Below are positions 27,167 to 35,294 of a DNA stretch of 50,860 nt, in pieces. The translations under genes were made by a program, and so were the position numbers. Position 1 is the stretch's first letter. The number at the start of each line of letters is the position of its first letter. The notes below the pieces were generated by a model that was not told where the DNA came from, made no database searches, and saw nothing but the letters and a program-made list of their open reading frames with translations. Source of the DNA: a virus; IMG/VR virus record IMGVR_UViG_3300036668_000436, positions 1-50,860 of that record; one strand, 5' to 3'.

Positions 27167-28304
27167 TTGCTTTTAATAAAACAATAGTTGGGTTAGTAAT
27201 GTCTGAATACCCTACTAAAGTTTCCCCTAGAAATATTACAAGTTGTTCAGTATAATCTATAAAATCTTCATCTAAAGTTTCATCTGCAAACAATTCTGCA
27301 TAAACTTCTGCGTAGTTATCTCCAACAGTTTGAGCAATTTCTATAGGATCAATTTCTTCCAATGCCATATAAACATCTTCTAAATCTTCTAAATCTTCAA
27401 GTTTAACATCCTCAGTTTTTTCAAGGGCTGTTTTAAATAAAAGAATTGCAAAATTTGTCAATATCTCTTCAATATCAAATAAAGCATTAACAGGGTAAAC
27501 AAAGGATTTGTTAAAAGTTTTAGTAAAAGCAATTCTATCTACTACCTGTTTTGTTAAAGGAGTTTTTGGAAGAGTAATAAAAGGTGCAACGTAAGATTTT
27601 ACAGGAGTAATTGGTACTACAGGAATAATAACCTTAGGTTTAAATAACTCTTCTACTTTTTCACTAAATTTGTCATCCACTTTTTTAAGAGTTTTTGGAA
27701 ATCTAATTTCAGTATCATACCAATACATTGCTTCTTCTTTTACAACATAAGATATTTTATCAATAATATATTCCTGTCCTTTTTCATTAGTAGCTTTAAA
27801 AAGTACTACAGTAGAAGGCATATTACCAGTAGAGTAAATAGCTACCCTAGCTTCAAACTCATCCCTATTGTTGACAATTAGAGATAAATAAAAATTATGC
27901 TGTGGACAATTGTCCATAAGCTCTTGCTCATCTGTTCCAGAGAAAAAAGTTCTCATATTGTGATGAGAGTGTACATGACCTACTTTCCAACCCATTCTTA
28001 CTTCAGGATCTTCCATAAGATAATCTATGAATCTTTCATCAAATTCATAAGAAGTGAATCCAGTAGTTCCTTTATCTAAAGGTAAAATATCTTCAATGTG
28101 AAGTTTAAGTTTTTCTGGTTTATTAATAGAACCTCTCATGCTATAAAAAAGTACTCCTGACCATTCTACAGTATTAATCTTGCTACATAAAAAATGTATT
28201 TTATCTAGAATTTGTTGAGATAAGATTACGGGAATTGTGGTATCTAATTGCACTTGCTTTAAGTGCTTGACTTTTAAGTTGCTGTTCAAGGGTGGTGTGT
28301 ACAT
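27129..28304 (-). CDS. JAMM/MPN+ metalloprotease (JAB domain) with C-terminal extension
   Basis: The JAMM zinc site is complete: E47 in TVEWSG, then H112-S-H114 with seven residues to S122-x-x-D125 (HSHHNMRTFFSGTD), the HxHx7SxxD signature of deubiquitinase-like proteases. Residues 130-391 form an extra region with an acidic helical stretch (KLEDLEDLEDVYMALEE). It would cleave ubiquitin-like tags or precursors. The first 34 codons overlap the E2-like gene by 104 bases; a later GTG codon (residue 18) is an alternative start but the catalytic E47 needs a start before it. Confidence 0.88.
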   Translation of the reverse strand: MYTPPLNSNLKVKHLKQVQLDTTIPVILSQQILDKIHFLCSKINTVEWSGVLFYSMRGSINKPEKLKLHIEDILPLDKGTTGFTSYEFDERFIDYLMEDPEVRMGWKVGHVHSHHNMRTFFSGTDEQELMDNCPQHNFYLSLIVNNRDEFEARVAIYSTGNMPSTVVLFKATNEKGQEYIIDKISYVVKEEAMYWYDTEIRFPKTLKKVDDKFSEKVEELFKPKVIIPVVPITPVKSYVAPFITLPKTPLTKQVVDRIAFTKTFNKSFVYPVNALFDIEEILTNFAILLFKTALEKTEDVKLEDLEDLEDVYMALEEIDPIEIAQTVGDNYAEVYAELFADETLDEDFIDYTEQLVIFLGETLVGYSDITNPTIVLLKAIVRKFKENGTKI

Positions 28305-29403
28305 ATTTTACAAAATTAGGGTACAATTCGTACTCGTTAATATTAGGGGCAATAATTTTTTCTTTTCTATTTCTATTTTTAACTTTAAAAGGAATTTTTA
28401 ATCCATTATAAATAGTAAAAGGAGTTTCTTTATTTACATTGTCAACATGTTGATCTTCTAGTTGAATTTTTTTTTGGGCATTATAAGGATAGTAAAAATT
28501 ACCATCAAATTTACAAAACAACTCTCCACTGTGTGTAAGATCAAGAATAGCTAATGTTTGTTCTCTTACAAATTGTTTAAACATAGAATTAAACTGTATT
28601 TTATACATATTTCCTTCTAAATAATAATCTACATTTACAGGAGCTTTTACTAGTTGTTCAAATACATGTTTAGCATAACCTCTGTATTGACTAACTGATA
28701 AACTAAAGGTTTTAACTGTAGGTTCTACAATTCTATTAATGTAATTATAAGGTCCTCCTTGTTCACTTTCACATTCTACAACACTATCTTGACAATATAG
28801 ATAAGCTTGAAAAACTTCTTCATCAAACTCTAAAGACAACTCTCCTAACATTCTACTAATATCAGAATCTGAACCTAAACAAAAGTTATCTATGTAGAAA
28901 GGATTAGTATTTGCTTTATAACTTCTTAAATGACTGTGTATATATTCTTGATAAGTTTCTTCTTTAAGTACACTAGCTCTACCTCCTTTCATTCCATTAA
29001 AAAATATTGAATTACTTGTAATATCAATACTATTAACTACTATCAAATCTGTAATTAAATGTGAAGTTTTAGACTCATATCTGTGAATAGTTACATCATT
29101 AATAGTTACAAAATAAACAGAAAAAGAATTATGCTGTGGTTCATAATGAAGGTCCCAAGCATCTCCAAATTTATCTTGATAAGCATCAATCATTTTATAA
29201 AGAAGTCTTTCATACTCTTCTCCAAGTAGTGTGTATTCTCCATCTTCTTTTATTGGAGTTTCTGAAGGAGAAATAATTTTACCACTTGCAATCATTTTAG
29301 CCAAAAACTTTTTAGTCTTAGCATAATTCATAAGTTTAGCATTATAAACTATGTTTTGCCAACTTGTTCCCCAATACTTATTGTTGTACATTAAATTGTT
29401 CAT
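28201..29403 (-). CDS. E2-like (UBC/RWD-type) conjugating enzyme candidate (400 aa)
   Basis: The middle of the protein has an E2-like layout: strand and loop region LITDLIVVNSIDI, then YIHSHLRSYKANTNPFYIDNFCLGSDSDI with C175 in FCLG after an HSHL motif, comparable to the HPN...G-x-xCLG catalytic Cys region of E2 enzymes. A RASVL stretch precedes it. The N-terminal ~90 residues and C-terminal ~200 residues (including LKVKNRNRKEK) are unassigned. E2 identity is inferred from this motif and from the flanking JAMM, E1 and Ubl genes; a structure prediction would decide. Confidence 0.6.
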   Translation of the reverse strand: MNNLMYNNKYWGTSWQNIVYNAKLMNYAKTKKFLAKMIASGKIISPSETPIKEDGEYTLLGEEYERLLYKMIDAYQDKFGDAWDLHYEPQHNSFSVYFVTINDVTIHRYESKTSHLITDLIVVNSIDITSNSIFFNGMKGGRASVLKEETYQEYIHSHLRSYKANTNPFYIDNFCLGSDSDISRMLGELSLEFDEEVFQAYLYCQDSVVECESEQGGPYNYINRIVEPTVKTFSLSVSQYRGYAKHVFEQLVKAPVNVDYYLEGNMYKIQFNSMFKQFVREQTLAILDLTHSGELFCKFDGNFYYPYNAQKKIQLEDQHVDNVNKETPFTIYNGLKIPFKVKNRNRKEKIIAPNINEYELYPNFVKYVHTTLEQQLKSQALKASAIRYHNSRNLISTNSR

Positions 29404-29418
29404 ATTGATAAAAAAAAT

Positions 29419-29452
29419 AAAAGGTAAAGAAATTAATATCTCTTTACCTTTT
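29419..29452 (-). terminator. Strong intrinsic terminator between Ubl and E2-like genes
   Basis: A 12-bp perfect stem (AAAAGGTAAAGA / TCTTTACCTTTT) with a 10-base loop, followed on the minus strand by T-rich sequence. It lies after the stop of the Ubl-like gene, so it should give more Ubl-like transcript than enzyme transcript, as suits a substrate protein. Confidence 0.85.
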
Positions 29453-29476
29453 TAATTTAAAACTAGAAAATAACTC

Positions 29477-30112
29477 TTACTTTCCAAATAATCTTTTAGC
29501 CATTCCGGCTAACATGTCTGTTTCTTCTTCATCCTTATTTACAACAGGGTCAGGGTAAACAACAGACTTTTCTGAGTTTGGTATTGCTTTTGCAATATTT
29601 TCTGACTCAGTTTTAGAAACTTTTTCAACCTTTGCAACTTCTTTTGCAGGAGTTTCTTTGATGGCTTTTTTAGGGTCTGCTAAAGCAGGTTCAAAAGTTT
29701 TACCGGCAATGTGTTTTTTATGAAAAGCTTCCAATACAGGAGTTTTCATTTGAGTTACATTACCCCCCAATTTGTTTTTTAACTCTGGCTGGGCTGTAAT
29801 AGCTTCTTTTATTGCTGCAAACAACTCTTTTCTATCTAAAGGATAGTCTGCCCCTGACTTGGTGTCAATAGGAGTTAAAATAAGATAAAAAGCTGAAATA
29901 GGTAAAACCGCTTCATCAATTTCAAATCTTACTTTGTTTGTTGTTTCAGTAGCCTTAAATTTGTCTGCATCAATACCTAAGTTCTTGATTTCTTTTTTCA
30001 ACTGTCCGTAAGTAGTTGCAGTTGACATTAAATTATCTTTTACTCCTGTTTTTGTGGAATAAAGAGTAATTTTTCTTACTTCTTGTACTTGTTCTTGATT
30101 CTCTGCACTCAT
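29477..30112 (-). CDS. Ubiquitin-like beta-grasp protein candidate with long tail (211 aa)
   Basis: Residues about 12-88 read like a beta-grasp domain: RKITLYSTKTGVKDNLMS, YGQLKKEIKNLGI (helix), KFKATETTNKVRFEIDEAVLPISAFYLILTPIDTKSG. I recall this arrangement (KITVY...ATxGELK...LxP...FxxxLxPxxTKSG) from phage proteins described as ubiquitin-like. The rest is a Pro/Lys/Glu-rich disordered tail ending ETDMLAGMAKRLFGK; there is no terminal Gly-Gly, but the JAMM protease could process the chain. Its terminator-isolated position upstream of E2, JAMM and E1 genes supports the substrate role. Confidence 0.65.
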   Translation of the reverse strand: MSAENQEQVQEVRKITLYSTKTGVKDNLMSTATTYGQLKKEIKNLGIDADKFKATETTNKVRFEIDEAVLPISAFYLILTPIDTKSGADYPLDRKELFAAIKEAITAQPELKNKLGGNVTQMKTPVLEAFHKKHIAGKTFEPALADPKKAIKETPAKEVAKVEKVSKTESENIAKAIPNSEKSVVYPDPVVNKDEEETDMLAGMAKRLFGK

Positions 30113-30132
30113 AATGTTTTTAATTTAAAAAT

Positions 30133-30870
30133 TTACCAATTAATTGATTTTTTACCTGATTTCTCAAGTATTCTATTAGCTAAATAGAAATGATCACAAC
30201 CATAAAACCCTCCATCTTTAACGAAATATTCTATTAAAGGATGTTCTGCTTTAAGAATGTAATTGTATTCTGGATTCATAGGAATATTTTCAATAAGTTG
30301 TCTATTATAGCCAATTACATTAAATTTACTCTTAGGAATCATTTGTGTAGTAAGAGCTTGAGTATATTTTCCCCAAAGCATCCAAATAGTAGGCTGATTT
30401 ATAGCTATGTATTTTACTACTTGCTTTGTAAATTCTTGCCAATGTTTTAAATGACTGCCCTGCATCCCTGCTTCTACAGTTAATGCTGTATTCAATAAAA
30501 ACACTCCTTGCTCTTCCCAGTGCTCAAGTGTTTTCCAATTGCCTAGTTTTCCTCCTAAGTAATCTGTACCATTATCAATAGTATTAAGTATTTCTTTTTG
30601 AATACTGACTAATGATGGGGTAGTTTTTACATTTTTACTCACTGCAAAAGCTAAACCAGTGGCGTAATTAGGAGAATAATGAGGTTCTTGATCTATTATA
30701 ACAACCTTAATTTGATCTAAAGGCATTTGAAATACCCTGAAAATATTTTGTACTTCAGGATAATAATGACAATTAAGTAAAATGTCATTGTTTAAAGATA
30801 AAAGAGGTTCTTGATTCAAATATCTTAACAAAGAGTGCCAAGAACTATGGACTTTATCTATAGGATTCAT
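30133..30870 (-). CDS. ung: Uracil-DNA glycosylase (family 1) with altered active-site motif
   Basis: The fold blocks are clear: VVIIDQEPHYSPNYATGLAFAV (water-activating loop), VFLLNTALTVEAGMQGSHL, PTIWMLWGKYTQ, and the C-terminal KAEHPLIEYFVKDGGFYGCDHFYLANRIL with the conserved His. The canonical GQDPYH is DQEPHY here (D60-Q-E62-P-H64-Y65), so the catalytic Asp is a Glu and the HPSPLS loop is HPLIEY. It may remain active or have become a uracil-binding processivity factor, as in some viruses. It sits next to the primase gene (4-base overlap). Confidence 0.82.
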   Translation of the reverse strand: MNPIDKVHSSWHSLLRYLNQEPLLSLNNDILLNCHYYPEVQNIFRVFQMPLDQIKVVIIDQEPHYSPNYATGLAFAVSKNVKTTPSLVSIQKEILNTIDNGTDYLGGKLGNWKTLEHWEEQGVFLLNTALTVEAGMQGSHLKHWQEFTKQVVKYIAINQPTIWMLWGKYTQALTTQMIPKSKFNVIGYNRQLIENIPMNPEYNYILKAEHPLIEYFVKDGGFYGCDHFYLANRILEKSGKKSINW

Positions 30871-31895
30871 GTAAATTGATTTAAAAATTGAACTAATATT
30901 TCTTTGCCCTGCTCTTTGTACAAATCAGAAGGATCTGTAATTTTTTGAGAGTATAGTATCTCTGGCAACCAAAGAGCTTTTGCCTTATTGGAATACTCTA
31001 CATTTAAGAGTGCAGTTAACTTAAGAGAAGCTTCTATTCCTGTTGCATCGTTGTCAAAAAAAATTATGACTTCTTTCCAATGCTTTACTAAAATAAATAA
31101 TTTTTCCAAAGGAAACATTCCTTCATTTTGTAGGTATATTGCATGTTTACCTTGATTTTTCAATACTCTCCAATCTTTGTAAGATTTAGTAATAATCAGT
31201 TGTTTACCAAATGGAGCTAAAGTGGAAATACCACCTATATCCTCTTTAGTACAAGTAGTAATAAACCTATCTTTACCTTTTCTATGTGGAAAATATAACT
31301 TTTTTCTCCCTTCAAGGTAATTAGTATCTGCATAAGCTATATCATAGCATTGATTACTAAAGTTACCTTTTTTAGTGTTTAAAGCGTGAAAAACAGAAAT
31401 TGCAAAGTACTTATCTTCTACTAACTGAGAAGAAGAAATGCCGTAAGGAGTCCAAAATTGAGCATCTTTTAAAGTAAATTGTCTAGGTTCAATAAGAATT
31501 TTAACAGGTATTTTTTCAATCTTTTTAGAAACTTCTAACTTTCTAGTTTGTAAAACAATTTCTTTACCTGCTATTAATCTATCATAAATAAATTGTAACG
31601 TAAGATAAAAGTTAGAAAGTTGAAAATAATCTTGTACAATATTAAAACAATCACTGTGTGTTCTTATAGTAGAACCAAAATCTACAAAATACCAAATGCC
31701 ACTAACATGTTCAATAAAATAACAACCGGGTTGTGTATCTTTTCTAAATGGAGAAGTTGTCCATTGTAAATCCTGTGGAATAAATCCAAAAACTAATTCA
31801 AATATATCTAATTGAGACACTGAATCAAGAATACCTTTTTTATCAATAAAACCCTTTTTATCTAAATTGTCACTTTGAAAGTTATAATTTTGCAT
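30867..31895 (-). CDS. DnaG-like primase with TOPRIM domain
   Basis: The N-terminal module has SPFRKDTQPGCYFIEHVSGIWYFVDFGS (DnaG-type zinc-binding-domain fold, without four Cys ligands), then a linker, and a TOPRIM fold with LIITKSYKDWRVL (residues 233-245) and IIFFDNDATGIEAS (DNDxxG, 281-286). The position of the TOPRIM glutamate is Lys here. At 342 residues it is a short phage primase that makes RNA primers for the family A polymerase. The DnaB-like helicase lies 2.3 kb downstream in transcription terms. Confidence 0.82.
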   Translation of the reverse strand: MQNYNFQSDNLDKKGFIDKKGILDSVSQLDIFELVFGFIPQDLQWTTSPFRKDTQPGCYFIEHVSGIWYFVDFGSTIRTHSDCFNIVQDYFQLSNFYLTLQFIYDRLIAGKEIVLQTRKLEVSKKIEKIPVKILIEPRQFTLKDAQFWTPYGISSSQLVEDKYFAISVFHALNTKKGNFSNQCYDIAYADTNYLEGRKKLYFPHRKGKDRFITTCTKEDIGGISTLAPFGKQLIITKSYKDWRVLKNQGKHAIYLQNEGMFPLEKLFILVKHWKEVIIFFDNDATGIEASLKLTALLNVEYSNKAKALWLPEILYSQKITDPSDLYKEQGKEILVQFLNQFT

Positions 31896-31930
31896 AAATA
31901 AAAAGGGTTATTTAGTTGTGTTATTACAGT

Positions 31931-32752
31931 TTATCCTTGAGGAACATTCCAAGTAGTTGTTTTTGCTGCACCGTTAGCAGGAGCAAAACTAGCACTTGCA
32001 TTTACAAGTTGAACATTTGCAGTTGGAGCGTTTCCACCTTGTTGAACAGCTTTCTTACTTGACATGTAATTAGCATTTCTATCAAAAGGATGCTTTTGTC
32101 CCTGTGGATTCACATAAGTCAAAGAACCATCATCTGCTCTTTTTTCAGTCCAAGGACCTTGTTGAGCTGGAACTGTAAAATAACCACCTTTCATGTTTCC
32201 TGGAACAGTAAGAAAAGTTCTGTCATGTAAACTACCATCAGCTTTTTTACCTAAATTCCATTGATACTCTAAAAAGTAGTCAATAGGTCTATTAGGATAA
32301 TCAGGAGGTAACAAAGAACAAAGTTTAGCAGCATAATCAGCAAAACTTGTTGCTGGATGCATAGCTAATAAATTCTTAACTGCATCTTCTTGAACTCCTA
32401 CAGATTTAAGGTAATGTAAAGCTACAGCACCTTGTTGAACAATAAGAGCGTTGTAACCTGAAACAAATTCAGGAGAAGTTCTATCGGTAAGTTCTGTATT
32501 GTTACCGTCAAAAACTTTGGTAATGGGAGATAACCAAGCTTTGTATTCTCTATCTACAACTTTAATTACAACTTCTATAGCTTCTTGTACAGGTTGCCCC
32601 ACTTTAGCTGTATTTGGACTGTAAGCAAACCTTACCAGTCTAGTGTTTCCGAAGTTACCTCCGAAAACACCACCTGATTTAGTTTGTAAAGATTCATCAG
32701 AATCTGATACATATCCATACCCCATTAATTGAGGTGTATTTTGATTAACCAT
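31931..32752 (-). CDS. Phage protein adjacent to primase, possible ssDNA-binding (273 aa)
   Basis: Starts MVNQNTPQLMGYGYVSDSDESLQTKSGGVFGGNFGNTRLVRFAYSP. The middle contains REYKAWLSPITKVFDG and IDYFLEYQWNLGK, and the C-terminus is a flexible Asn/Ala/Gly-rich tail ending in TTTWNVPQG. I recall proteins of this pattern beside primase or helicase genes in Bacteroidota phages. A single-strand-binding function is guessed from context and from the glycine-rich tail, not from a recognised OB fold. Confidence 0.5.
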   Translation of the reverse strand: MVNQNTPQLMGYGYVSDSDESLQTKSGGVFGGNFGNTRLVRFAYSPNTAKVGQPVQEAIEVVIKVVDREYKAWLSPITKVFDGNNTELTDRTSPEFVSGYNALIVQQGAVALHYLKSVGVQEDAVKNLLAMHPATSFADYAAKLCSLLPPDYPNRPIDYFLEYQWNLGKKADGSLHDRTFLTVPGNMKGGYFTVPAQQGPWTEKRADDGSLTYVNPQGQKHPFDRNANYMSSKKAVQQGGNAPTANVQLVNASASFAPANGAAKTTTWNVPQG

Positions 32753-32813
32753 CAGTATTATAATTTTAATTTAAGTACTTAAAATAAAAACCTTATCACA
32801 ACTTTTCAGTTGG

Positions 32814-33155
32814 TTATGCTCCCCAAGTAGAAGTAGAAGTATTAACTGGACTTAATTCTTCTTGAACATTTTCTGTTGGTTCTTCTTGCATTTCATTTCC
32901 TGAATTGTCTGCAACAGGCTCTTCATCTTCTGTATCATCAACAACATTGATTAGAGCAGAATCTTGTTTGATAGTTTTTCTACCTTTCAATTTAGGATGT
33001 TTCCAAACTGTTCTAGCCATCAAAGCTACTGATTGACCATAGTGAGCAGCAATTTCTGCTCTAGTTTTTCCTTCTGCCAATAAAGCTAATACTTCTGACA
33101 CCTTAACATTCTCCACTGGAGTTACTACATTAGTCGCGTTTTCTTGTGCTGACAT
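32814..33155 (-). CDS. Helix-turn-helix protein with acidic tail (113 aa)
   Basis: Residues 17-62 (KVSEVLALLAEGKTRAEIAAHYGQSVALMARTVWKHPKLKGRK) form a helix-turn-helix of the Trp-repressor/Hin-like type: EGKTRAEIAAHYGQS is the turn-helix core. The rest is Asp/Glu-rich and disordered, ending STSTWGA. It may bind DNA as a small regulator or replication accessory; the acidic tail could act like an SSB tail. It lies among replication genes. Confidence 0.65.
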   Translation of the reverse strand: MSAQENATNVVTPVENVKVSEVLALLAEGKTRAEIAAHYGQSVALMARTVWKHPKLKGRKTIKQDSALINVVDDTEDEEPVADNSGNEMQEEPTENVQEELSPVNTSTSTWGA

Positions 33156-33197
33156 AATTTTGTGATTTTATTATAAATATTTATTTAAAAACCCTTA

Positions 33198-33443
33198 TTA
33201 CAAACCCAGTTTTTTAGCTTGCTTTGCTAACTCTTGAGTTTCTTCATCTTCTCTATTGAGAATATCTTGTGCTTTATCTCTTTGTTCATAAGTTGAAAAA
33301 GATATATGAGGAAAAAGTTCTTCTTCTTCTTCTTCTTCTTCTTTTGCAAAAGGTTTAAAAATAGCTAGGAGTAAACCAAAAAGTACTCCTATAATAAAAG
33401 TACTTACTGAAACAATAATTACATTAATTCCCATAATACTCAT
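33198..33443 (-). CDS. Small membrane protein with poly-Glu stretch (81 aa)
   Basis: A single transmembrane helix (about residues 7-28, VIIVSVSTFIIGVLFGLLLAIF) is followed by a KEEEEEEEE run and a charged helical tail (NREDEETQELAKQAKKLGL). Two Met are possible as start (residue 1 or 4). The gene overlaps the upstream ATPase gene by 20 bases. Function unknown; it may tether a replication or lysis component to the membrane (speculative). Confidence 0.6.
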   Translation of the reverse strand: MSIMGINVIIVSVSTFIIGVLFGLLLAIFKPFAKEEEEEEEELFPHISFSTYEQRDKAQDILNREDEETQELAKQAKKLGL

Positions 33444-34155
33444 TTACTTTATCAATAACTAAACCTAAATCATTAGGAATAGCTATATCTTTAAACATAC
33501 CTACAGGAGATTTAGGAGAAGAATACTGTTCATTCTCATTAGTAATATATTCTTTCATTACTTTTTTCTCTCCAGAATCAAATCTACTGATTCCAACAAG
33601 AGTAATGTCAAATTTTCCTTCCGGAGTGACATACTCATCAACCATTTTACCTGTGGTTTTTAACTTAAAGTAAGTTCTACCATCAGGGCTCATTACAGAT
33701 TCTCCATGAGCTAATACAATAACGTGTTGAGTAGGATCTTCAAACTTTTCAATAGCTTTAAAAATCTTATTCATGTCAAAACCAATTTTTTTAGGTGCAT
33801 CCCAACCAGTCCTTAAAGCATTATCCATATAATAATCTTGCATGATATAATTCATATCATCTAAAACTATTGTTTTAAATGGACTGCCAATAAGTTCATT
33901 AAAAGTCTTTTCGATAACATCCGGATTGTTACTAATAAGTCTTTTGTATGGAACTAAATTAGGAAAAGAAGCAACATTGTCTACCCTTACTGAAGGATAT
34001 AAAGCACCACTACCTTTAAAAGGAAGAGGTTTTGAAGTAACAGATATGATAAAAGTGGTAGCAGGATCTAATCCTTTAATTCCTAATTCAGGAATATTTC
34101 CAATACTTGTACTTTTACCAAATCCTGAGCCTGCGAGGACTAAAATTCTTGCCAT
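33424..34155 (-). CDS. P-loop ATPase, Sak4/RecA-like
   Basis: Walker A is GSGFGKST (residues 9-16) at the very N-terminus and Walker B is TIVLDDMNY near residue 98; VIVLAHGE looks like the third strand motif. The size of 243 residues and the immediate N-terminal P-loop match phage Sak4-type ssDNA-annealing/strand-exchange ATPases. It sits directly beside the DnaB-like helicase. Other small AAA/RecA folds cannot be excluded. Confidence 0.7.
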   Translation of the reverse strand: MARILVLAGSGFGKSTSIGNIPELGIKGLDPATTFIISVTSKPLPFKGSGALYPSVRVDNVASFPNLVPYKRLISNNPDVIEKTFNELIGSPFKTIVLDDMNYIMQDYYMDNALRTGWDAPKKIGFDMNKIFKAIEKFEDPTQHVIVLAHGESVMSPDGRTYFKLKTTGKMVDEYVTPEGKFDITLVGISRFDSGEKKVMKEYITNENEQYSSPKSPVGMFKDIAIPNDLGLVIDKVNEYYGN

Positions 34156-34160
34156 AATAT

Positions 34161-35294
34161 TTAATTTAATTGTTCAAATGTTTTTAAATTACCTCTCATG
34201 TTTACTGCAAAGTGTTGAGGATATTCACAATGCCTACTTTCTACTAAATGAATTGTCCTAAGATAAGGAAAAAGTAGTTGCTGATTAGGATTTCTTATTA
34301 TCCTATCAAAATGTTTAGATAAATGATACTTATCATCATTAGGATTAAACATAGTTAAAACATAGTTACACTCTTCAGCTAAATTTCCTGTATCTTTTAT
34401 GTCTTCTGAAGTTGGATAAAGTCTTTCTTTAGCAAATTGAAGTCTAGTTACATCTGTAATACTTCTGTTGAGGTGTATAACATCTACAAAAGAATAACTG
34501 CACATATTTCTAATTTCAGTAGTGTATTCAGAATACTTATCAATAGTTTCCTTCATTTTAAAACCACTTTCAGAAAGTAATTTCCTAACATGATCCATAA
34601 CTACTAAAGTAATTTTTTGGTTGTTATTAGGTTTATATCTATCTCTATAAGTATATTGTTTACCACCTGATCCTACAGTTGTTGACCAAAAAAATTGACC
34701 ATTTAATGCAGCATGTTCAAGAAGCTTATTCCGAATGCCTGTTGGATTTTCTTTATTCTCAATAAAAGTAATAATACCTTTAGAAATTTGAATTCCACTA
34801 GCATCGTATTCTCCAAACAAAGGTATGATTCTGGTTTGATAAACTAAAATTAATTTCTCGTAAATAGCTAAAGAAACCATAATTGAATTACCTAAATCAT
34901 CTTGTACTTGACCCATAAGATAGTCTCCACTAATAGGTACTGTAGTCTTGTTTTTATAAGTTACTCCTCCTGGAAGATTAGCAACATCTAAATTAAAATC
35001 TCTGTACAAAAAATGTGCTGCAAAATCAAATTCTTTACTAATTCTATCAATTTCAAATGAAAAATAAATTACTTCAAAAGGAATATCTTTAAGTAAAGAA
35101 TCAAAATAAGGTTCAATGACAAATGCATAATCAGTTAAAGTGCTTTTACCTACTTTAGGACCAGCTGCAACAGCATATTTTTTCTTTTTTTGAACACCAC
35201 CTAAAGTATTAGATAAAGGCTTAAGACCCGCTCCCATGGATAAACCAATGTTGTTCCCTGCTAATCCTTCATTAAACTGTTCAATAAAATTCAT
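34161..35294 (-). CDS. DnaB-like replicative helicase (RecA-fold core only)
   Basis: Walker A is GPKVGKST (residues 45-52), the DnaB-like YFSFEID replaces the SLEM block, VVMDHVRKLL is Walker B-like, and TSEDIKDTGNLAEECNYVLTMF matches the C-terminal DnaB block (RESGSIEQDAD in hosts). It lacks the N-terminal DnaG-interaction domain, as in small phage helicases. It unwinds DNA in front of the family A polymerase; primase, polymerase and this helicase form the replisome. Confidence 0.82.
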   Translation of the reverse strand: MNFIEQFNEGLAGNNIGLSMGAGLKPLSNTLGGVQKKKKYAVAAGPKVGKSTLTDYAFVIEPYFDSLLKDIPFEVIYFSFEIDRISKEFDFAAHFLYRDFNLDVANLPGGVTYKNKTTVPISGDYLMGQVQDDLGNSIMVSLAIYEKLILVYQTRIIPLFGEYDASGIQISKGIITFIENKENPTGIRNKLLEHAALNGQFFWSTTVGSGGKQYTYRDRYKPNNNQKITLVVMDHVRKLLSESGFKMKETIDKYSEYTTEIRNMCSYSFVDVIHLNRSITDVTRLQFAKERLYPTSEDIKDTGNLAEECNYVLTMFNPNDDKYHLSKHFDRIIRNPNQQLLFPYLRTIHLVESRHCEYPQHFAVNMRGNLKTFEQLN

